A DNA stretch of 64,000 nucleotides from Kitagawia praeruptora (lineage: Eukaryota > Streptophyta > Magnoliopsida > Apiales > Apiaceae), in assembly GCA_037693485.1 (NCBI GenBank), contig CM075346.1, forward strand, positions 10,879,501 to 10,943,500, written 5' to 3'. Below are positions 22,560 through 33,192 of this stretch, one piece after another. The translations under genes were made by a program, and so were the position numbers. Every line of letters starts with the position of its first letter. Positions within the stretch are counted from its first letter, which is position 1. The notes below the pieces were generated by a model. The model made no database searches. It saw nothing but the letters and a program-made list of their open reading frames with translations, and was not told the DNA's origin.

Positions 22560-22980
22560 AAGTGTCGGTTCTTGAAAAACCCGACACTTATAATCTGATT
22601 TTATGCGTCGGTTATTTACTCAACCGACACCTATAGTTGGACCAAAAGGGTCGGTTCTTTAGTAACCGACGCCTATAGTAGTACCAAAAGCGTCGGTTCT
22701 TAAGCAACTGACCCCAATAGTAGGACCAAAAGCGTCGGTTCTTTAAGTAACCGAAGCTTATAGTAGGACCAAAAGCGTCGGTTCTTTAAGCAATCGACGC
22801 TTATAGTAGGACCAAAAGCATCGGTTCTTAAGCAACCGACGCCTAATAATAGTGATATGTGTCGCATATTTAACCGACACTATAGGCATAGTCCTATAGC
22901 GTCGCCTACATATACTACGCCAAATAACCGATGCCTAATGCCAGTTTTGACCGATGCTAAAAGCAATTTCTGTACTAGTG
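22560..22980 (+). repeat. CACTA subterminal repeats and right terminus
   Basis: Seven to eight imperfect units of about 42 bases contain GCGTCGGTTCTT...AACCGACGC and GTAGGACCAAAA. Each has a short inverted repeat, a typical binding-site array for CACTA transposase. The element ends TACTAGTG at 22980, followed by TGT. Confidence 0.85.
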
Positions 22981-24306
22981 TGTGGCCTCTTTCTTCATAC
23001 TATCCTCGGCTTTGATATATTTATCAGCCCTTCGTTGTAACTCAGCCATGTTCTCGGGGGGATGTTTTGCCAATGACCTCTTGAAGAAGAGGTAAGTGGT
23101 TCCATGTTCAAGGGCTACCATGGCCACCTTATTCTCTAAATCCGTGATATTCAATGTTTCCTTAGTGAACCGCTTGAGGTAGTCTCTCAGGTTCTCATTC
23201 TTTCCTTGCACCACATACATAAGAGATGCAGAACTTTTCTCATGAACTCTTCCACTAATGAATTGGCTAACAAAAGTGGCACTCAATTCTTTAAAAGAGC
23301 TAATCGAATTTGGGGGTAGACGACTATACCAATATTGTGCCATACCCGACAGAGTTTGAGGGAATGCCCTACACTTCAGGACATCACTTGCCGGTTGCAA
23401 CAGAAGCGCATTTGAGAACATCCTTACATGATTAGCGGGATCTCCCGTTCCATCATAAGCCTTTATGGTGGGCATCTTAAACTTTCGTGATATGCGTGCA
23501 TTTATCACCTCCTCCGTGAACGGAGGTGTTAGATCATCAGGATCCCCGAGGGGCATTAGGTCTTTGGGGTTGCCTCTAGGGGTTTCGACCCTTGTGTCTC
23601 TAGGGATCTCAACCCTCCTTTCTCTCCTCGGGGTTTCTTCCAAATCAACAAATGGAATTTCTCCTCCTGTCATTGGTGGGGGTCGACCCTGATTCTGTCT
23701 TTGTTGCTCCCGTTCTATGTCCTCTTTTACTTCTGGATCTTGGCCTCATGAGCCTTAATTTTTTCAGCAGCTGTTAGGGGGGTCCATCATGGATCCTTCG
23801 GCGGTGTTGTCCAATGGGTTCCTTATTTGGACAACGCCTCCTGGGGGGTATATCCTCATCTTCGAAGTATGAATCATCAGAATATGGACCAGAGTAATCT
23901 TGGTATTGTTGGCCTTGATTGGGTCCCAGACCCCTTATGTAAGGTGGGACGTACGGATCACGTATCTGAAGGGCATGGCCACTTGGCCCAGGCTGATACG
24001 GGGGATAATTTGGCAACCCATACATCAGGTTCGTGCTTGCTAGAATCACAGTAGTAGAGATCTGAGCGGTGGGGGGAATGGACTGACCCCCAAGAGGGGA
24101 GACTATCATCTGTAGGGGATTCGTCCCTTGAGTAGAGGGATCTGTCACCAAAGGTAACGATCCATGAGCTTGCGTTTCGGTCCCTTGAGTCTGAGTAACT
24201 TGTGTTTGAGAACCCGTACCTGGGGGTTGTTGTTCCCCGATCGGGGGTGCGGTGGTGTTGGTGTTGGTTTCAGAAAGAGCTGGTGTTCTCCTGGTGGTAA
24301 CCATGG
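22981..24306 (-). pseudogene. Gag of a Tat-type Ty3/gypsy element, frameshifted and cut by the CACTA end
   Basis: On the - strand the frame begins MVTTRRTPALSETNTN at 24304-24306 and runs through a Pro/Gln-rich region to about 23776, where the C-run frame breaks. A second shift near 23735 leads to the conserved Gag domain (23673-22981): MPTIKAYDGTGDP, YWYSRLPPNSISSF, VQGKNENLRDYLKRF. The 3' part of gag and all of pol are missing because a CACTA element ends at 22980. The Gag sequence is that of the Tat/Ogre group. Confidence 0.82.
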
Positions 24307-24317
24307 TTGATATCCAT

Positions 24318-24335
24318 TTCCCACAGACGGCGCCA
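24318..24335 (-). other. Primer-binding site of the Tat-type element
   Basis: On the - strand it reads TGGCGCCGTCTGTGGGAA, two bases after the LTR. This is the primer site usual for Tat-group elements. Confidence 0.85.
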
Positions 24336-24337
24336 AA

Positions 24338-24663
24338 TGTTGTGGAATTAGGTGATGAGAACCTTGGAATTAGGGTAGGATTAGGTGCCTTGGCGGGCAA
24401 GGCACAACTTAGGCCCAATTCCATATCCTTCCGGATGGAAGGTGGATAAGCATTACAGTTGTATCCCTTGGAGGCTACTCCAAAGATGATTTAGTTCCCT
24501 TTTGGACTCAATAATGGAGTCTTTTATTTGGCTGATTTAATAGCTACGAAATTATTATTATATTTAGGGTTTTGGGCCTCGTAACTGGGCTTTAACCTTG
24601 GGCCTTTCTGGGCTAAATTAATGTATCATTAATTGTATTCTTAGGGTTTACTTTCAACCAACA
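24338..24663 (-). repeat. 5' LTR of the Tat-type element (about 326 bp)
   Basis: On the + strand it starts TGTTGTGG at 24338 and probably ends CCAACA at 24663, giving short inverted ends TGTTG/CCAACA. The second LTR is not in the window, so the outer edge is an estimate. Confidence 0.6.
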
Positions 24664-25049
24664 TCATTTTTTAAACTGATAAATTGTCATGAAGAATTTT
24701 ATTTATATTCAGGTTCGAACCTTGTCAAACACAAGATGGATGTGTGAATGTGTATAAATATATAAAAAAAAGATATCCAAAATATTATTTAAACTGATAA
24801 ATTTTCATGAAGAATTTATTTATAAACTTATTTATATTCAGTTTTATAAATATAACTGTTAAACAATATTTACTTATACATGTCTATAAATAACAACTAT
24901 GATTTTGGGTCCTACCAGAAAATGAGCCTTGTGTAAGGGGTCACTTTGCACATGTCAATCGTAGACTCTGCTGGAAAATGGAAGTTGAAAATTCATTTTT
25001 CGATTTTCAGATCGTAACAAATATTAATATATTATTGGGAAATTCTTAA
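24664..25049. other. AT-rich DNA with a duplicated segment, no gene
   Basis: A segment starting TAAACTGATAAATT and containing TCATGAAGAAT occurs twice (about 24671 and 24787). Nothing coding is seen. Confidence 0.5.
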
Positions 25050-25903
25050 TAGTAACAGTTATGACCAAAATCTTACATGGATCGTATTTAGGAGTTTAGG
25101 AGTCCAATCCCTAAATAGATTATATGATTAAAGAGGCTTCCAGGGGGCCATGGCAGCCCATAAGAGCTACTCTAAGAAGAATCATGACTAGATGCAAATC
25201 CTAGGATCCCGGGAACTAGCTTCCTTTGAGTAATCCCTAGCTCACGATTATCATTATGGGGATTCCGGGCATAGCTTCCAGATATAGCTCCCGGCATAGC
25301 TTCCAGCAGAAGCCCCAGCTTCCCCGCAAGCCTGGCAGAAACACAGTCTGAGATAAGGACAACCTTCTACTTTCTAGGAAAACGTTATTGTGATAGAAAT
25401 ACACTTCCTACATATAATTACTCGAATATTAGAAGATATATATCATAAATACATGATAATTCACATTTTGTTGAGATAAACATCAGTGGATAAACTTTCA
25501 TACTCCTAGTATAGCCTGAAAACCTGATAACTACATTATATTTGGTTGAAAAACAAAAATACCAGTCATTATCCCATCTTACACGAGATACACTTCTGTA
25601 ACAGCATATCAGAACTATATGAAGGGCTTGATCCTCTATAAATAGAGGTATGTAGGGAGTTTACGGGACTTTATTCTCGAAACGCACGTTGATACTAAGA
25701 GCAATTATACTCTGGTGCATGTTCACTATATTTTATATTTTAGGGTTCTTGACTGGCCAACACAGAGATTGGCATGGCCCTTGAGCTCTAAATCCCATAA
25801 ATTCAATCCAGTCCTCCGAGGAACCACCTCCCGTGTTCTTCGAAAGCCTAGCTGCAATCCTTTTTGGGAATCTTACTAACACCACATTAAATGGCGCTAT
25901 TCC
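25050..25903 (+). mobile_element. Possible decayed gypsy LTR and leader
   Basis: A TATAAATA box at 25637-25644 in a CTCTATAAATAGAG context, a G/C-richer stretch after it, and an end AACACCACA at 25886 followed by ATTAAATGGCGCTATTCC resemble a Tat-group LTR with a damaged primer site. No partner LTR is seen, and the left edge is a guess. Confidence 0.4.
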
Positions 25904-26023
25904 AGCAATGACCTCCACTTTATTGTGTAAAAATCCTCCCACAACAGTAGCCTTCTATTTTTGACATTTCCAAATGGTGTTATGTTGTAATTTTAACCTT
26001 TGAGTGGTATCCTTGTATTTTTG

Positions 26024-26024
26024 G

Positions 26025-26109
<85 letters not shown>
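26024..26109. repeat. TA microsatellite
   Basis: About 40 TA units with one interruption. It directly abuts the candidate solo LTR that starts TGAAAGTG. Confidence 0.95.
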
Positions 26110-26114
<5 letters not shown>

Positions 26115-27586
26115 GTGAAATTGTCCTAAATCCAATCATATATGGATGATGAGTTAGGAATAACTTTTATATAGTCTATTTAATTTCATTAATATATAAA
26201 AGACTTGTTTGTTTTTATTACGGGCTTTATCTATTTAAAGTGTTTAAATTAGATGTACCATAGTTTAGAGTAAAGCTTTTAGAATTATGATGAGATTGTA
26301 ATAGTGGGATCTAAAAGATGATAACTCTAAACTTAAATTGTTCCTGGTCGTAGGATAACTAATTGGTAGTTAGTTGATCCATAAAGATCGGTACATATTA
26401 TGCTTGCTTCTATATGAAGGATGTCTGTTCTCATAGGCGTTTGTGTGGTGACACTATAGCTAGTATGGAGGTGCTTATTAGAGAATAACTTCACTGAACA
26501 TGACTCGAATAGTTGAACAACTAATGGAGTTCACTCAAGTGTCAGTAGTTGTTCATAAAGTGATGGTTGTACAAGTGTTCTTAGACTTGAGGTAATCATA
26601 GTAATCTTGTCTACATTGAACTATGATTTGGTTTAGTTCTTAGTCTCAAGGGATAATAATTAGGGCTCTTCTAGGCATAGGAATTTGTACACGAAGATAG
26701 TGATTGATCAATAGAGGATCTGCTCCTTCCAGTGAAGGAAGAGAATGTCCTATGTTATTCCACTTATGCTAGTTCAGAAGACTCTGGCCAGAGTGAATGA
26801 AATTAGAAAGAAGTTTATAATTTGCATTAAAAGGAACTAGCATAGTGAATAGGAAAATCATATGATTAAATTAGATAAGGCTTGACACAAGATCCATGCC
26901 TTGTATTTAATCGGGACATTGTTGGGCAGAAGGAATTGATTGTACGTTAACCATTCACTTACTAGGTTCTAGGTATTCTAAGTAGTGAATTCATCTCACG
27001 ATGTAGAATAAATATGATTAATTATTTAATTAATTATATTTAATGAATTAGAAGAATTCATATAAATAATAATAAAATAGTTTTATTATTATTTATTTCT
27101 ACTACCGGCTTTATATTGAACCTACAGGATCACACAATAAAAGAGACTGATTTATTGATGGCGGCATTAATTAATAATGGATATTAATTATTTATTTGTG
27201 AAATAAATAATTTATTAGCAAATTTTTTAATTGATTAAATAAGATTTAATTGATTATAAATTAATTAAGAAGAGTTCTTAATATTATTAATTAAGGATTT
27301 AATTTAAGAAATTAAATCAAGAGAGAGAATTATTTTCTTAAGAGTTTAGAAAAGGAATTAATAAATAAAAGAGTTTTAATTATTAATTAATTGATTAATT
27401 AGATTAATTACTTAATAGGATTAATATTGATGGGAAAATATCCGTTGTGGCTATTTACATTATCTATCATCAGTTTTAAAGGTTAGATTACGAATCTCAT
27501 CTTTTATCCATGAATCATATGTATATATATGCGATATGTATGCTTAAATTTGTGTTTTACGCTTCCGTATATGCATAAAAACCCTT

Positions 27587-27588
<2 letters not shown>
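26110..27588 (+). mobile_element. Candidate solo LTR inserted in a TA microsatellite (1,479 bp)
   Basis: The stretch starts TGAAAGTGAAATTG and ends AACCCTTCA, with ATATA on both sides, so it has TG...CA ends and a possible 5-bp target duplication. It has no ORF, and its last 30 bases (TTACGCTTCCG...CCCTTCA) resemble ends of long copia LTRs. The duplication is not informative because the flanks are TA repeats. A different non-autonomous element is possible. Confidence 0.5.

Positions 27589-27657
<69 letters not shown>
27589..27657. repeat. TA microsatellite
   Basis: About 34 TA units between the candidate solo LTR and MITE A. Other TA runs lie at 28028-28051 and 28463-28491. Confidence 0.95.
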
Positions 27658-27661
<4 letters not shown>

Positions 27662-28027
27662 TGGACTCCATAGCAAACACCTTATATAACAAGTAATAAA
27701 GAACACCTCATATCTAATAGATCCATTGCCCCTGGCGGGGCCACCCAATACAAAAAATTCTTATTTTTTTACCCTCTATCCATCCATCATCTCAAAAAAA
27801 AAAAAATTAAAAATTTACTGTTCATGATGATGACGTCATCAGTGACGTCATCATGAACAGTAAATTTTTTTTAAAGTTTTTTTTAAATTTTTTTTTGCTG
27901 GCTTGATAGAGGATAAAAAAATAATAACTTTTTGTTTTGGGTGCCCCTGGCGGGGCCAAAGAATCTAATAGATCTAAGGTGTTCTTTGTTGTTTGTTATA
28001 TAAGAGTGTTCTTTATGGAGCAAAGGC
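27658..28027. mobile_element. MITE A: foldback element in TA microsatellite
   Basis: Arms of about 115 bp are inverted copies: left GACTCCATAGCAAACACC onward, right (complement) GCTCCATAAAGAACAC onward. Each arm carries one copy of the GCCCCTGGCGGGGCC word (27728-27742 and 27943-27957). The centre is a near-palindrome with two TGACGTCA sites (27831-27838 and 27843-27850). It is flanked by TA repeats, as known for MITEs that target TA microsatellites. No ORF. Confidence 0.75.
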
Positions 28028-28051
28028 CTATATATATATATATATATATAT

Positions 28052-28454
28052 GGGTCAAGTTCTATGGAGTACAGTTTAATTGGAGTACGTTGGAGTACAT
28101 ATACGTTCTGCACTCAAAATATTGTAAAATTTATTGTTTTGTAAACCTTGTTATATGAATATCATAATTTCATTGAAAATTTTGAAAATCATGTATATTT
28201 TGCAATATGTTCATCTTGAAAATCCTTTATGTTTTGCAATCAGAACATATATGTTTTGCAACCCAAATGTGTTTTGCAGAATAATTCATTTTGCAATATT
28301 TTGTTAGCAAAACATACAAAATTTTCAAGATTCTCGATGAAATAATGATGTTCATGTAATAAGATTTGCAAAATAATAAATTTTAAAATATTTTGAGTGC
28401 AGAACGTATGTGTACTCCAACGTACTCCAATTAAACTATACTCCATGGAACTTT

Positions 28455-28462
<8 letters not shown>
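28052..28462. mobile_element. MITE B: second foldback element in TA microsatellite
   Basis: Terminal inverted repeats of about 75 bp: the left arm runs GTTCTATGGAGTACAG then TTTAATTGGAGTACGTTGG, and the right arm is its complement with few mismatches. TA runs flank both sides. The interior is A/T-rich with repeated TTTGCAA words. Confidence 0.75.
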
Positions 28463-28497
<35 letters not shown>

Positions 28498-28961
28498 CCA
28501 TTTCGTTATCCAAGTTAAACGTTAAAATATAAGGGTAACACAAATAGAAGTCAATAAATTAATGGTATTTGTTGCAAAAGTTAATAAAACAATGGTATTA
28601 AAAAGTTTTAAACTATGTTTTATTCAAACATTTTAATGATGATGTTTCCGAATGTAATAGATTGTTACGGGTGTTGAAAGTGCAAAAAAATTAAACTTTA
28701 ATGGCTAATAAATTCATTTAACAGAATGGCATGATATACGTGAAACTTAAAATATAAGGGTATCACTTGTAAATCAGAAATAAAAAATCCACCTTTTAAA
28801 AAAATAGAAAGTAAAAATATATCATTAAGAATATACCAAAAATATTAGATTGAAACTTTATCTTTGTGTGATATTCTATACACACATACACACATACAAG
28901 ACTCATGCAATCCTCATAATAAAAAACAAGTTCCAAAGATAAAATTTAAAAAGTCCAAAAG
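28463..28961. other. AT-rich DNA without a gene
   Basis: It starts with a TA run and includes a short ACACACAT repeat near 28880. Nothing coding is seen. Confidence 0.5.
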
Positions 28962-29516
28962 CTTTGTTCTAAAAATCGGCGATTAATCGGGATTAATCGT
29001 CGATTAATCTCTGTTCGGTAGGTCATCGTATTGATTTTATAAAAATCGGTTAAAAAATCGTTTTTTGAAAAATCGCTCAAAAGTTGGCCAAAATTGGGAT
29101 TAATCGGTCAAAAATTAGATTAATCGGTCAGAAATCGGCCTTATTGATAAAAAATTGAAATTTTTTAGAAAAATTAAAAAAATTCAAAATTCAAAAAGTA
29201 TAAAATTGAATAATTTTAAGAAAAATATTATTCTCATATACGAAATTTATATTTTAAACGGTTAGATCATGAATTTTATCAATTTGTTTTCTCATATTGA
29301 CCACAATTCAAAAATTAGATCTTAAAATTTATATTTACTTTAATAATGCTATATATTTTAAATATATGATAATTATTCATGTATAATCAAAATAATAATA
29401 TAATTACATATATTAATAATAATTATATTTAAAAATAATATTAAATTAGTTCCGACTAATGATCCGATTAATCACTCCAATTAATCCCCGATTACCTGAT
29501 TAATCCCTGAACACTG
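28962..29516. mobile_element. hAT-like MITE with GATTAATC-rich ends
   Basis: The right end reads in complement CAGTGTTCAGGGATTAATC; the left end at 28962 (CTTTGTTCTAAAAATCGG) is a degenerate inverted copy. Both subterminal regions carry many GATTAATCGG words in opposite orientation. No convincing 8-bp duplication is left. Confidence 0.55.
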
Positions 29517-29889
29517 TCTTCATCAATTAAATCCGATTCTCGCTTTTTACAATACAATACTGTCCAAAAGTAATTAATATACACTCACCCCATCTGTATA
29601 TTAAAAACTCATACTCGACAATATGCAGTATTATTGTACATATAATGTGATAAGGACAAACATACTTGTGAAATGTTGTTAGAAGGTATACTGGACAAGT
29701 GAATGCCTCCAAGTTTTCTAGATTGCACAAGGGATCACCTACTTCATTATGGAATTGTATGTTATGCTTATAGGCTATATAGCAAACGACAAAACTCATT
29801 AAAATAATAAGCATTTTCACAAATACCCTAAAACCTATAACTTCATTAAATCTAAATCTTATTAACGGGAAAATTGCAAGCGACACAAA

Positions 29890-30790
29890 TCATATAAAAG
29901 TACTACAAAGCCACCTATCCACCATGGATAAACATTCTTTAGGTTTATATTCTGGAGCTGAGTGACCTGCACCCTGAATACAAGGAAAAGACCATTACTA
30001 TCTAAATCATTTTAGTTTATCAAATTCATTCAATATTTGTTTACATAATTATAATTACCTTAACAGTGGCGAATGTCAACGAGTAATCTTTATACGAGAA
30101 TATTTCAGAGTACCTACACATAAATTTAGATTTTTTTACTGATTTTTATTTTTTTAATGCAAGTATCTACTGACTATAAAGAGACATAGCAATGCAACAC
30201 ATACCCTCCTACTTGTCTATTGACAAGCCATGGACTCCATGGTTTAGTTTTAGTCAATCCCATGGAACATATCCATTTGTGTGTTCCAATGTACGGAAAA
30301 GTAAGATCGTGATCGCCGCTATATTTTGCATAATTCGATACATTATGTCAAGAACTTTGCATCTATAGCATATTTGTCAAACTCATGTATAAATTTTAAA
30401 ACCTTTATTAAAATAAAATTTTGGATAGTTTAGAAAATTACCTAAATATTAGTGTTCGACAATCTTTTTGTGTTAGATTACGATGATATATGATAGTACT
30501 AGAAATGTCGTACTGAAAGTACGACATTTCTAGTACTATCATTGCATACATTATAGAACCAATTGCCGAAACGTATGGTACTATTTCTTCCCAATACATA
30601 GTAATCGTCGTACAAATTAACCATTCTTGTATAGTTCCTTGCTAATCACAATATGTTAGAGAAAAATTCATGTATATATAAGTGTATGTACACTCCAATA
30701 ATAAGAATATTTAACAACACGTTAAGTCAAATCATACCTCCCGAACGTGAAGAGCTTTTTGAACGGTTTAACAACTTCTATACAACTGAG
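29890..30790 (-). pseudogene. SCPL pseudogene, C-terminal exons
   Basis: Exons on the - strand: to 30738 (TVQKALHVRE); 30641-30442 (QGTIQEW, then YDISSTIIYHRNLTQ); 30318-30205 (SGDHDLTFPYIGTHKW and PWLVNRQVGG, including the catalytic Asp region SGDHD); 30113-30059 (FSYKDYSLTFATVK); and 29973-29890 (GAGHSAPEYKPKECLSMVDR, including the catalytic His region, then a TGA). Most splice borders are intact. A TAA lies in the frame just before TVQKAL. The second exon contains a perfect 23-bp inverted repeat (30492-30540). Confidence 0.88.
30492..30540. repeat. Perfect 23-bp inverted repeat with 3-base loop
   Basis: 30492-30514 and 30518-30540 are exact complements around GAA. One arm is SCPL coding sequence (YDISSTI); the other is an inverted copy of it inserted beside it. 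Confidence 0.95.
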
Positions 30791-30837
30791 AAAGAGATAA
30801 ACGAGAGAGATGAATTAGAGAGTTTTTAAAATACTTA

Positions 30838-33192
30838 CTAGGTGTTTCTTTTGATATATTATAAATTTTATTTTATTCTATAATTATCTTTTTATATAAT
30901 TATTAATTTTAAAAATTATTTTAATATTAATTTAATGAAATTTGAAGTAAATTTAATAAATGATTTGCATTATTTAAAATTTATAAAATAAAATTTTAAG
31001 TTAAATATGTCGTTAACACAATTCGAACCTTGAATATTTAGTAAATTAATTTAATCATTAAATATACCTTATAATTACATCTAACGGTTCTTAGTAATTG
31101 CTAAAAATCTAACAGTAATATTGTGTCATATTTTTGGGTATACATTAATGATTGTAAATTTTTGTTTTAAATTAAAAGGTAGTGTATTTAATTAGAAAAG
31201 AAATATTAATGATTGGAAGATTATGATTGCAAAATTATGTTTTAAATTAAAAGGTAACGTGTTTTAATTAGAAAAGAAATATTAATGATTGGAAGTTACG
31301 ATATTTTAGGTACACATAAAGGGTAATATGTTCAATTAAAAGTAAATGTATTTTAAATTGATTGAAAGATAAGATATCTTAGGTATTTATTAAATTTTAG
31401 TTAATAGTACAATTATTTTTTATATAATTATCAATTTAATAATTTTTTAAATTTTAATTTAACATAATTTAATATACTCATATTTACATATTATATTAAT
31501 ATTTTATTATTATAAACAATGTACATGGATTTTTAATGTGTTTTATTAATAATTGAAAATATGTTAGTGATATTTTTGAGTATATATTAATGATTGTAAG
31601 ATTAGTTTTAAATAAAAAAAGGTAATGTATTTTAATTAGATAGGAAATATTAATGATTTGAAAATATGATACAATTGATGTTTTTACAAAAGGTAATATC
31701 TTGAATTAAAGGTAAATGTGAAAATGGCAATAACTAATTAACATTAATTATATTATGTCATTACTTATTTTAATAATTAGGATAACCAAAGCGAAAACAA
31801 AACCAACCAAACTTTCAATCTTTCAGCTTTAATATATTAGTATATATACATTAATGATTGTAAATTTATTTTTTAAATTAAAAGGTTGTGTATTTAATTA
31901 GAAAAGAAATATTAATGATTGGAAGATTATGATTGCAAAATTATGTTTTAAATTAAAAGATAACGTGTTTTAATTAGGAAAGAAATACTAATGATTGGAA
32001 GATACGATATTTTAGTTGTGTATAAAGGATAATATGTTCAATTAAAAGTAAAAATCTTTAAAATTGATTGAAAGATAAGATATTTTAGGTATTTATTAAT
32101 TTTTAGTTAATGGTATATTATGTTTTTATATAATTGTCAATTTAATAAATTTTTAAATTTTAATTTAATATAATTTAATATACTCATATTTACATATAAT
32201 ACTAATATTTTCTTATTATAAATAACATATAGGGATTTTTAATGTATTTTATTAATAATTGAAAATATGGTGTGATATTTGTGAGTATATATTAATGATT
32301 GTAAAATTAGTTTAATATGGTGTCATATGCTCATCTCGAATGGATTTTATGCCATGGTCGGCTTCCAACCTCACACAGGCTAGCTGCGTTTGGCTTAGAT
32401 GTGTTACAGTTCTGTCACCTTTGCGTAGGGGGGATTGAAACAGATTCTCACCTATTTATCTCATGCCCTTACAGTAGCTTCATTTTTACTAAATTAGCTG
32501 GCATTATTAAGTTTGATATTGTTGGGACGAACTGGATAGAGTTTCTCCTTTCCCTGGGCAACATCTCGAACTACATTCATAGGAACATTGCTCTCCTTAC
32601 TGTTCAGATCTTCTCGTATCACCTATGGCGGGAGAGGAACGCAAGACTACATGATAGAGGGGCTTTTGGTCCGAATAAATTGATAAAGGGTATCATGGTG
32701 GAACTTAAGGCGAAGCTTATTAACACAGAATGGTTCATCAAGCATGCTAAATTAGAGCTATATAGGTGGATTTTTATTTGATTCTTGTTGTTGTTCATTT
32801 TGTTCTTTCTACCTCAAATCTATTCCTTATGATAGATTGGTTGTAGACAGTTTCTCTCTTTGCTTTAGCTAAGAGCAAGGGTTTATCCCTGTATTTTCTT
32901 TCTTTTATATAATATTAATTTAGCAAAAAAAAAAAGAAATATTAATGATTTGAAGATATGGTACGATTGATAATATTAATGATTTGAAGATATGGTATGA
33001 TTGATGTCCTTATAAAAGGTAATATTTTCAACTAAAAGTAGATGTGAAAATGGTAATGACTAATTACCATTAATTATATTATGTCATTATTTATTTTAAT
33101 AATTAGGATAATCAAACCGAAAACCAAATAACCAAACCGAAAACCAAAACTTTCAATGTTTCGGTTTTAATATAATAGTATAATAGTATAGA
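30838..33192 (-). mobile_element. Tandem non-autonomous Helitrons, interrupted by a LINE tail
   Basis: On the - strand the unit starts A|TCTATACTATTA (from 33192) and ends CTAG|T (30838-30841), the Helitron end rules with insertion between A and T. A second copy of the 5' part occurs internally near 31848, so two related copies lie in tandem with a period near 705 bases. The family matches the Helitron at 56113-56677. The GC hairpin expected before CTAG is not recognisable here. Confidence 0.6.
32313..32935 (+). mobile_element. 5'-truncated L1-type LINE with zf-RVT region
   Basis: The 154-codon frame 32317-32781 has RLPTSHRLAAFG followed by CHLCVGGIETDSHLFISCPY, the zinc-binding region after plant L1 reverse transcriptases, and ends near YRW. 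A 3' untranslated part and an 11-A tail (32925-32935) follow. The reverse transcriptase itself is missing. Confidence 0.85.

Larger units (their letters stand above)
18771..22980 (+). mobile_element. CACTA transposon with captured fragments of at least four host genes; left end not found
   Basis: The right end is clear: the final 18 bases read, in complement, CACTAGTACAGAAATTGC, preceded by several degenerate subterminal repeats with GTCGGTT and ACCGAC (22560-22960). Inside, all on the + strand, are exon fragments of a RabA-type GTPase, GINS subunit PSF2, UDP-sugar pyrophosphorylase and a class I histone deacetylase, with introns kept. I found no matching left CACTA terminus; it is probably lost at the junction with copia element 1. 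It interrupts a Tat-type gag at 22981. Whether all four fragments sit within the same CACTA is inference. Confidence 0.7.

Noticed and set aside
25733..25942. 69-codon frame on the - strand
   Set aside because: It overlaps the end of a probable decayed LTR and leader and has no recognised domain.
27504..27748. Open frames on the - strand rich in Tyr-Ile repeats
   Set aside because: They are translations of the TA microsatellite.
29527..29886. 119-codon frame on the - strand with hydrophobic segments
   Set aside because: It lies downstream of the SCPL stop codon and overlaps AT-rich 3' DNA; no family is recognised and the composition explains the hydrophobic residues.
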